A stretch of 64,000 bases of DNA from Anisodus tanguticus (Eukaryota; Streptophyta; Magnoliopsida; Solanales; Solanaceae), in contig CM067542.1 of the NCBI GenBank assembly GCA_034509755.1, positions 22,449,001 through 22,513,000 on the forward strand, in the 5' to 3' direction. Numbering within the stretch: the first letter of the stretch is position 1; every line of letters begins with the position of its first letter. The notes under the pieces are model-generated. The model was not told where the DNA came from, made no database searches, and worked only from the letters and a program-made list of their open reading frames with translations. The translations under genes and the position numbers were made by a program. Shown one piece after another: positions 55,531 to 64,000 of the stretch.

Positions 55531-57952
55531 TCTGCTCCACATGTCCGACTTAGTCTCCCAAGTATCTTCCCCTATCAGACGATATTTTTAATGCTCTTTC
55601 ACTGTATTTATATCTTTGCCCTTAGCTTCCAGACCTGCTTATTCAAATAGTCAAAGGCTTCCTTTAAAATATCAAATTCTGATCAAGATAAATCGTCTTC
55701 AATTATAGTAAGTGGGACATATCATTGTACTTCTGCAACATAGAGATATGAAGCACCGATGAAGATGTACCAAGCTAGGTGATAATGTAACTTTGTAGTC
55801 CACTTCTTAGATACACTGTAGAATCTCAAATGGGCCGATGAATCTCGGGCTAAATTTGTTCTTATTTCCCAAATGCATTACACCTTTCATGGGTAAAACT
55901 TTCAATAATACGCGCTCACCATTCATGAACTCCACATCAAGACTTAACGATCTGCGCAACTCTTTTGCCTACTTTGAGCAATGAGAAGATGCTCCTGAAT
56001 CAAGCCTTATCCAAGGCCTCCTTCAGTAAATTAGTATACATGGCCTAACTTCAAGAGAATCAAATCAACCAATAGGTGAACGATACCTCCTACCGTACAA
56101 AGCCTTGTACGACGCCATCTAAATGTTGGACATGTAGATGTTATTGTATGCAAATTCCGTCAAAGACAATAACTGATCTCAATAACCATCAAAGTCAATC
56201 CCATATGTTTTTAACATGTCCTCAAGGATCTGAATAGTCCACTTGGACTTACCATCCATCTGCAGATTAAATGTTATATTGTTTTCAATCTAAGTACCCA
56301 ACTCCTTTTGTATTGACTTTTAGAAATGAAATGTGACCTACTTACCTAGTCTAAAGTAATAGAAATAGGAACCTCTATGCACCCGAACTATCTCACTAAT
56401 GTAAATTTGAGCCAACTTCTCCAAATTATAGGTAGTCTGAATGGGTATAAAGTGGATAGACTTGGTCAATTTATCAATAATGAGTTCATAGTTATCCTCT
56501 CCAACATTTATTCGGGTGTAGGCATCATCTGGGTCACACAACCCAACTTTTGATGTTCATGCTTCACTTATTAACAATTCAAGCATCGTGATACATGTTC
56601 AACCATATCCCGCATCATCGATGCCACCAATAATATTATTTCAAGTTCTGGTACATCTAAGTATCCCCTGAGTGAATAGAATATCTTAAAATACGGGCCT
56701 CCTCCATAATCAACTATCTCAAGTCACTCTTCTTGGACACATAAATATGACCTTTAAGCTACAAAATACCATTAGCATCTAGAGTCGCCTCCTTAGCCTT
56801 TTCTTGCAACACCTTGTCTCTATTACTCAATTTTATGCTCAAACTGATAAGTTTTGATTTGATCCATCAAACACAATCGTGTCACTACACATGCTAGAAC
56901 TAGAGATGGCAATGGATCTTGGACCCGGTCCGGATCCTGTGGATCCATATCCGTTTTATAGGATATGGATCTTCAAATTTTGGACTTGACGGATCTGGAT
57001 CAGACCCGGATCCATTTCTGACGGATCGAATCTGGATCTGGATCTTGTATTTAAGATCCGTATTCGGTCCAGATCCGATCCGTGGTTCCATTTTTTATTA
57101 AATATATCCATAACCTAGAATGTAATTTTATAAGTATTTTCTTAAATGTTTTTCATAATTTATGTATTGGGTAAATGGTTGAACGAGGATAAGGCACAAG
57201 TCACACAACCATGTAATTTGTCTTTGAAGTTTCATTTCTTTTACCTATATGCTCTCTGCAGTTTCCCATATTTTCATTTCTATAAAAAGAAAAAATTATC
57301 ACTCTTCTTTAAATTTTTCTTTCTTGAATCTGCTAGCCGTAAGCTTTAAGTATTTTTCTCTCATTTGTTTGATCAAAAAAAAAAAAAGACTTTTGATATA
57401 TGACTGACATTGTTTTATGTTGTTTAATGAAGTCAATCAGTTGAACTATAAGTGGAGAATCACTAAAGCCTCCAAAAAATTAGCTCAAAGTTGCAACCTG
57501 TTCAGCATCACTAATGAAGTCAATCGTCTATATTTTCTTGTGATGCTAAAACTTTGTTCAGTATTTTGGAAGAATGGTGTCATGTTTGTGTAGGTTGATT
57601 GAATGAACTTAATCATTTTTTCAATCAGATTGCGTTTCATTTTGTCATAAAAGTTTCAACATGTGGGAATATTATTCAAGCCAAAAAAATTTACATGTAG
57701 ATCCAGATCCGATCCGTGAATCCGATGGATCTGATTTTTATGGACCCAATGGATCTGGATCCAGGTATGAAAAATGGATTTGGATCTGGATCTAGATATA
57801 GTAGGATCTGGTCCAGATCCGATCCATTGCCATCCCTAGCTAGAACCTTATCAAACTCAAAAATATCAAGTCTCATGATTCTATTGGCCAAAGACCAAAC
57901 GTTCATTGCCAAATGACGTTCTCCCACTCGCAACAATGCCAAGTGTTGGCAT
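55531..57952 (-). pseudogene. Ty3/gypsy integrase remnant (Del/Tekay-like)
   Basis: The minus strand shows, in order, LRVGERHLAMNVWSLANRIM (57950-57880), then, after a nested element, the HHCC zinc region (VSRCLNC near 56580) and the integrase core LTKSIHFIPIQTTYNLEKLA with YISEIVRVH (56490-56380). Farther on come FSPRFIGPFEILQ (about 55855) and, close to the C-terminus, a DTWETKSDMWSRYA end (about 55580-55540) typical of plant chromovirus integrases. Stops are frequent. The RT and gag parts to the right are lost at 57953. Confidence 0.85.
56901..57838. mobile_element. non-autonomous hAT element, 938 bp
   Basis: Ends TAGAGATGGCAATGGATC and GATCCATTGCCATCCCTA are terminal inverted repeats. 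A perfect 8-bp TSD, GCTAGAAC, lies at 56893-56900 and 57839-57846. Long GATCC/GGATC-rich subterminal regions mirror each other. The middle is AT-rich without transposase. It interrupts the gypsy integrase. Confidence 0.94.
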
Positions 57953-60750
57953 TCACAAGAAATCTTATGTGTAGTTTTGATAATTAACAAAGCAATTGAA
58001 ATATGTTCAGTGTATGAAAGAAAAGACTAGATAACTAGGAGAATTAACTGGGCAGATATGTATGTTTATTTTAAAAAAGGACACGCTATATTTCAATCAA
58101 GTAAACTAGTAGCAATCAGAGGTATAGTGGAGTATGATCAGCAATGCAAAGCTAGAGAATTTGTTTACACAGTAAATCAGAATGGTAAAAGGCTTTCACA
58201 TCACAACCGGTGATGAAGTGAATGAATCGAGTCCATGGACTTGTTCCATCATGGAAACACATGCAGGTGATATAATAAAGGAAGAGATGACTCAGATACA
58301 GAACACGTCAGTGTTGAATAAAACAAGCATGAAAACATGTTCTATCATCATATCCCAAAGAGTTAGCAGGCGCAGTGATTGAATATGTTGCATGGTAGAA
58401 TTAAAGGATCATCACGAGAAGACTGAAGAGAAGAGGCAAGGAGAAACATATTTGATTTGTGTCTGGGAGGTCTTGGATGAATTTCAAGGATTGATTTAAA
58501 GATTGGACTTATTTTGGGAATTTTGGTTCTGGTGTTGTGCACAAGGTTGGCCGCACTTGCGCAAGGTCGGCCCTAGGTGCGAAGAGGAAGGCTGAAGTGT
58601 GAGCTCACACCTGTGAGAATTTAGGTGTAGGGGCAAAGGTGCACTTGCAAAACTGGGTCAATTAGTGGGCTTTGTACCTGCGAAGCTGGGCCATTTAGTG
58701 GGCTTCATACTTGCGAGGCTTGGGACGCACCTTCGGGCCTGCAGGTGGAGAATATGGTCGCTGGTGCGAGATCGCTGGCCGAGAGGGAATTTAATCCCCA
58801 ATTTGACTTAGACATTTTATAACTCTTTTGTGGGACTTGAGAGCTCGGTTCAAGGAGATTTTTGAGATTTTTTTCAAGGTTCTTCAAAGGGATAAGCTTT
58901 TATTCTTTCTTTTATGATTATTCCATTGTTTAGTAGAGAATTTCATGATAGAGACCATGATTTGAGAAAAAGATTTTATGTGTTTAGGAAGCCTAAGATT
59001 AAAATTTGGTGATTCTTGATTTACGCATGATTTTTTGTTAGATTTGGATGGTTCTTGGTATATAGAATCCCCAGAGATTAGATAAATTAATTTTGGAATA
59101 AATTTCTCGTTTTGCCCTTCGAGGCCGGGATCCTATTTTGGGTGACCTTTAGGGTCTGGAAGTCTTATATAGCAACATGGGTACTGATAGAATTGTGTAT
59201 TAACATAATATCCATATTTGAATAGATTGACACCTTTTAGAGACTTTTCAAAAAGTCAAGACGTTGTTGTGATTCTCCGGCTCCTATTCCAGGCAAGTTA
59301 AGATCTTGTACCTTATTTAAAGCGGCATGGTTGGTCTAATGAACTAATTAAGAGGGTGTAATGGGTATAATAATGGAGTCTCAATACTTGTGAGGTAATG
59401 AGCACTTGTATTAGGTACCGGTGACATATTATGGGTACTTGCGCTTTAAATTGAATAGTAAATGCCACACTTTAGGCACTAGCCGATAGTATAGTACGAT
59501 CCTATGGATCTGTGATTGGGGTATGAACCCAATACTTTCTGTCTTATGGTTATTTGCATGTCATATATGTGATTTTGTATTTCTATCACTCCTACATGCT
59601 CGTTTAAAAGTGAAAAAGAAGTTAAAGGTCAAATTTTTATTGTGAATTGGCTAAAGGTCGGATCTTTATGACCAATATTGATTAAAGATTGAATCTTTCT
59701 TGCATATCCTTCTTTTTATAATCATGCATGTCATATTCATGCTTTATATGATATCTCATGCATGCACATTTGCTAATACATATGTGGGTCCGAGGGAAAT
59801 ATTTTCGGATGGAGTGATGCGATATTTATGAGCCCGATTAGCTAGAGACATGTATTGTGAGCCTAATATTGGCTAGAGATAGGTATTGTGAGCCTACATT
59901 TTCTAAATAATGAGATTGAGAGTTATGATTGGATAAATAACCCGAAAATATATGATTTTGGGTGGTATATGGACCTCCCAAGTTCCCCCTATGGGTCACG
60001 ATTCATAGAGTTTGAATGTGTGTGTACCAGTGAAGAGAAATAAAGGCCTTGGATTGCATTTTTATTTGCATCTCATATCATTCCATTTATATTTTGTTTG
60101 ATTGATGCCTAAACTATTGCTTGAACTCTAGTTACTTGGTTATGTGAATACTTGACTCGACTTGAGGAACTAGATGTTATAACCTAGGCTTGGACTCATA
60201 ATTTAAGAGTACTTAATACTACAATTATTATAATGGACTAATGGTGGTTAGTGTGTTAGTAGTAATAGGAAGGTCAGCCCTCGTCTTCATTTAAGATAGG
60301 GTCAGTCGACGATGTTGCTGAGTACACATTGTTTCCCGTACTCACACTACATTTGTTGCACCCATTTATGTGCAGGTTCGATTCAAGGTACTAGTGGATC
60401 GTGAGACTATCCAACCCGTTGAGAAACTGTCTTGGAGGATTCGGGGTGAGCTACCAGTTGATCTGTAGCAGTGGATTCCCCTTTCTACTTTACTTTTCAG
60501 TCTTTTCACTTCTAGACTATATTCGGGTGTTTTACCAAGACTATGTATTTTTTATTTTGCAAGTTCTTGTACTGGTGACACAAATCTTGGGGCATGTACT
60601 TCTTTTTTTGTATTTTATGAGTTAAACTCTTTAAATACTTGAAATGGCTTATATGTAATCTTCCACATTTAAATTTTCCTACTTTACTATTTATCTTGGC
60701 TTGAACACTCCACCAAGTCTAAGATAAATTCAAGAGGTGCCATACCTTAG
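57953..60750 (+). repeat. LTR-like non-coding repeats (Sirevirus-like start, then gypsy-LTR-like)
   Basis: At 57953 gypsy coding sequence stops and TGTTGGCATTCACAAG begins, resembling Sirevirus-type LTR starts (with TTTTGATAATTAACAAAG). From about 58440 the sequence has features common in plant gypsy LTRs: a GC-rich part with GCGAAGCTGGGCC-type repeats (58630-58720), GTGAGCCTAATATTGGCTAGAG direct repeats near 59835-59895, and a tail at 60290-60660. No second copy is in the window, so the parts and limits are tentative. Confidence 0.45.
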
Positions 60751-60759
60751 ATACGACAA

Positions 60760-63110
60760 TTAGCAAAGACCCACTTGAGCTATTATACTTTATTGCTTGA
60801 AGGAGAGTATCTATTTCTTTCCTTTTGCCATAGATCTGCGAGTTTCTCCCTCAAGGTGATTTTGCCCCTATATCTCCTCCCTTCTACCTTTTGGTTTTCC
60901 TTGGCTTTGCTTTTGCAGGTACTAGCAGAGATATATCCAAAGCATCAATTGTCGGTCTCCCGCCAAACATCCGGGTTCTATCTCTCTAGCCTTCATTCTT
61001 ATTGCTAATTTATCTTTGTTTGGCTGTCAAATTTGTTTCATAATATATTGATTCCTACCCTTAATATATTACGTTCTTGCATTTTACTCTTCCTGCCTTT
61101 AGTTTTATCATTCTTAGCATTCCTGTTATAGGTGTAAACCTTGGATTAGAATATTAGTTTCGATTTCGAATACGGTCCCGAATTCAAGTTGATTCTATTT
61201 CGACTCTTCCTCAAAGAAAGACGATCAAACAATTCCCAATCATGGTCCTTGCGTACCCTATGTTGAGTAAGGGTTCCAAACCTTCCAAAAGTGATAGGTA
61301 TGTGTTCTTTCTTGGCACTTTCTTTCTATATTATGCCAACCTAAAAAGAGTGATGGAAAGTGGATTTCAGGTTCGATAGTCTCGAGAAGGTATTAGCCAT
61401 CGGTGACCATACTTTCGTAAAAGCACCATTGGGTGGTGGTTCCTCTCCTTCCTCTTTCACCTCGAACAAAAAATTGATCTCGCCATCAGCTCGACTAAGA
61501 GTTCAGAATCGAAAAAGTCAACTAAACTTTACTTAAGACGAAGGAAGCGAGTGCCAAAAAAAACCGCTTTCTTAAGGCTTCAAACTACTAGTCATTAAGA
61601 CTACTATGAATGAAAAGTAAGGAAGTCCTTTTCTTGACTTAGCCTGCATGCATTATACCTAACCTTTTCACTTGATTTCAATCGACGATCTACTGCTCCC
61701 TTTTAATAGCAAATGCCCATGCTTTGATTCGAAAGCCCTAGAAGTGATGAATCCCCAGGTATTCCGTGTTTGGTTCGATAGGACCAGGAAGGGAGGACTT
61801 TTTTTTTCCTCCTCCCTTCAGTCCAGTTTGAACCCGTCCCAACAACGAACACCTTCCTACTGCAAGGTGAGGTTCTGTCCTTCCCTTAGAACCCACTCCG
61901 GGTTGGAGGAGCAACTAGTCAAACTTCTTGAGCAGCCGAGATATTGAACAACGAACATTTGAAACAATTCCTTGCCTCATTGTGTATATAAAGAAATAAA
62001 GAAAGGACTTGCTTGCTTGCTACTATCATCGTATTATAAGACAAATTGGGTTGCATTGGTAGCTATGCTTAGCGGTGACATACTTTTTGCTGTGAGTTCC
62101 GGTCCGGCCTCTGGTCTTGATTTCGTTCCTCTACTTTCAGTCGAGATACTTCCTTCGGTCTACCTTCACTCATTCCCCTCACCAAAGACTTGATAGCCAT
62201 TATTCCACATCGAAATAAGAAAGAGGGTCAATTCCGCCAACTCCCAAGAAAGGTAGAAAAGAGTCGGCCTTCCTCCCGCCAAAGCAAATCTAGAAAAGAA
62301 ATTCATTGAATAAGTGATGATCCAACGATTCATCTTTACAGGAAGTTCTAAAGGAAGAAGTCGAAAAGGAAAAGAAAGTCACATTTCCTGCCAACCTCCT
62401 GGCTTTATTCTTATACTGATATCTATAATTGTTTCAACTAAGGCCGAGCACTCTTCTAGAATTTTTGGATGCATGCGGAGCTGAGTATCTTCTATTTCCT
62501 GGGATAAAGCCTTTCCTCTGCAGGGGCCTTGTGCAGTAAACCCCCTACGGGCGGTCGTCCTTCATCCTAAAGTATCATCGCAAGCACCTACAATGTCATG
62601 ATCACATTATAGGCATGATAAAATTAGGGTCCAATTGGCAATACGCCTTAAGCAAGGCATGGATTTGATCGTCGATCGATAATCTGATTGTTTCCGCGCA
62701 GAGGTCCCCCACCTTCTCCTCCATCATGGCCTGGGGCTAAGATAACTCAAGTGGGAGAGCCGTGTTATGGGTGACCTTATTGCACGGTTCAGAGAGAACT
62801 TGTGTATGTGATGCAAGTGAACGTCTACAAAAAAGGTAGAGTGATGTTACTCGGGACTATGACTCCTTAATGACCGAGTTAGAGCCACTCTATTCAGAGC
62901 CGGAAAGACACCAACTTAGAGGAGTAGAAGGCCAGGATCGAATAATGTGGTCAGAAATCCATAATAGAGTCCGACCACAACGACCGAATTTATTATCTTC
63001 ATGCATAAGGATACTAGATTACCTAGTAGAAAAGATTGAAAAATCATCACAAACCTCCCTTATTTCTTTTCTATTGCAATTTCTGGATTATTATATGATG
63101 ATTTTTTAAC
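60760..63110 (+). other. probable mitochondrial DNA insertion (NUMT)
   Basis: Base composition and wording shift here: GC content rises, and runs such as AAGAAAGG and CCTTCCTCCC appear, as in plant mitochondrial spacer DNA. It contains a group II intron domain V (62757-62790), a structure confined to organelles in plants. No complete mitochondrial gene was recognised. The frames at 61672-61947, 61972-62193 and 62870-63109 have no known domain. A chloroplast source is less likely because I recognise no plastid gene. Ends are approximate. Confidence 0.6.
62757..62790 (+). other. group II intron domain V
   Basis: The segment is exactly 34 nt. The outer stem GAGCCGTG pairs with CACGGTTC, it has the AGC catalytic triad, a GTGA (GNRA) tetraloop at 62771-62774, and a two-nucleotide 3' bulge. 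A short hairpin (ACTTG/CAAGT) follows at about 62798-62817 where domain VI is expected. The parent intron (probably of a mitochondrial nad gene) was not identified. Confidence 0.8.
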
Positions 63111-63119
63111 TTTCCATAT

Positions 63120-63641
63120 ATAGAAAAGAAATAGAAAGAGATAGACTGTAAATTTTAACTTTTGGTATATTAAATTTCCTTTTATTACTGATATCAACGC
63201 ATCTTGTAAGTTTTCTAATATCCTATCATCCAATATGTATATATGTATAGGTGTATCTATATTTCTTTGGAAATATGCTTTTATTGTAAATTCTACACCT
63301 CCAAAATATATATTCCTGTATTTTTTGGCTTCTTTTGTCGATAATTTTGATAATTATCTTTTTATTATCTCATCCGTTATTAGATTTATTCTGGCTTTTC
63401 CATTTACACTTGTTGTATCTATTATGTTTTCGTGTTTTTGGGTTATATATCTTATTTCTTTATTTCTTTCAAACCATTTGGTTTTAAATATCTTTTTTAT
63501 CGATAATTCTTCTTGTTCATTCTGTATTTTCTGATAAGTTTCTGGTTTAAAACTTAATGTTTGTGTTGTTCCTCCTTCATACTCATCCATTTGATAGTGT
63601 GTATTATATATATTTGTTGCTATCTCTTTTCCTTTATCCAT
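63120..63641 (-). pseudogene. endogenous pararetrovirus movement-protein-like frame, with a stop
   Basis: The frame starts at ATG 63641 and is open for 95 codons to a stop at 63356-63354. Sequence beyond the stop keeps the same frame to about 63130 and carries the features expected of a caulimovirid (30K-type) movement protein: a Gly-Gly-x-x-Phe element near 63305-63290 and an Asp-Asp-Arg element near 63231-63222. Movement proteins of this group widen plasmodesmata for cell-to-cell spread. The internal stop and loss of the C-terminal part near 63120 show a decayed genomic copy. Genus is not assigned; a solendovirus-like or related source is possible. Confidence 0.6.
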
Positions 63642-63975
63642 ATTTTAGTAGGTTTATATATTTATATTGTTCCTGTATTATATTTTTCAGATCTGATATT
63701 TCGCTATCTTTTCCGATTATTTCTCCTAATTTATTTTCCAGTAACTTTGTGTTTTCCTCTTCTTTTTGTCTTATTATTTCGTTTTTTAACGCTAGACTAT
63801 TTTTTAGTTCTCTGATGATTTCTTTTTGGTTTTCTATTTGTTTGGATTTTTCTTGTAGGCGTTGATCTCTTTCTTTTACTAGATCTATACCTATTCTGAA
63901 ACTTATAATATGTTGATTTATATCTCTGTTATATTCTAATCTTTTTCTTGCTATATATGCTAATTGTTCAAACAT
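63634..63975 (-). CDS. coiled-coil protein frame of the pararetrovirus-like remnant
   Basis: A 113-codon open frame begins at ATG 63975 and stops at 63634. The frame is also open upstream to the window end, so the real start may lie outside. The product is highly charged (Glu/Lys/Gln/Ile-rich) with heptad spacing across most of its length, predicting a long coiled coil. It overlaps the start of the movement-protein-like frame by 8 nt: the downstream ATG (63641-63639) lies just before this stop. Such ATG/stop overlaps are common in polycistronic caulimovirid RNAs. The function is unknown to me; virion-associated coiled-coil proteins exist in the family. It may be decayed beyond the window. Confidence 0.5.
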   Translation of the reverse strand: MFEQLAYIARKRLEYNRDINQHIISFRIGIDLVKERDQRLQEKSKQIENQKEIIRELKNSLALKNEIIRQKEEENTKLLENKLGEIIGKDSEISDLKNIIQEQYKYINLLKYG

Positions 63976-64000
63976 ATTTTGTTGTCTTCTTGATATTTTC

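Noticed and set aside
58182..58382. A 66-codon frame
   Set aside because: No domain is recognisable, and it lies within LTR-like sequence.
61672..62193. Frames of 91 and 73 codons as mitochondrial genes
   Set aside because: They match no mitochondrial protein I recognise and look like spacer sequence.
63357..63865. Plus-strand frames of 84 to 102 codons rich in Phe, Ile and Leu
   Set aside because: They are complements of the charged minus-strand coiled-coil and movement-protein-like frames.

Overview
This window is plant nuclear DNA, almost certainly from a eudicot. The repeat families (copia, Del/Tekay-like gypsy, hAT, TRIM and a caulimovirid-like remnant) look Solanaceae-like to me, but that is recognition, not proof. 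I find no intact host protein-coding gene. The only feature that looks functional is a nuclear tRNA-Gly(CCC) at 15162-15232. Nearly everything else is a nest of decayed transposable elements, many with readable target-site duplications (TSDs).

Layout from left to right. 1-1512: minus-strand copia remnant with two internal deletions. 4417-13776: copia element whose leader carries a mitochondrial nad5 fragment and whose pol gene is split by a 3.6-kb hAT transposon (7996-11574). 14172-19308: a non-autonomous hAT, the tRNA gene, a Stowaway-like MITE, a 1.6-kb solo LTR, a fold-back element and a degenerate MITE. 20149-25003: copia element in which gag-protease-integrase is inverted relative to the LTRs and RNase H; its left LTR is expanded into a tandem array. 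25048-34316: related copia element split by a 4.3-kb hAT (26204-30476) that carries, on the opposite strand, a fragment resembling a plant COP1-interacting protein gene. 35450-36572: an old LTR and a 330-bp TRIM element.

37562-44063: very decayed copia element inserted into an older tandem duplication. 44580-57952: remains of a minus-strand Ty3/gypsy element, interrupted by a solo LTR of the preceding copia family (45354-46484), by a 7.8-kb copia element that has lost most of its reverse transcriptase (47146-54949), and by a non-autonomous hAT (56901-57838). 57953-60750: LTR-like non-coding sequence. 60760-63110: sequence that looks mitochondrial and contains a convincing group II intron domain V. 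63120-64000: two overlapping minus-strand frames resembling an endogenous pararetrovirus (movement-protein-like and coiled-coil proteins).

The genes do not form pathways. The content is a record of insertion, recombination (solo LTRs), organelle DNA transfer and gene-fragment capture. Coordinates of element ends supported by TSDs are firm to about a base; limits of decayed coding regions are approximate.
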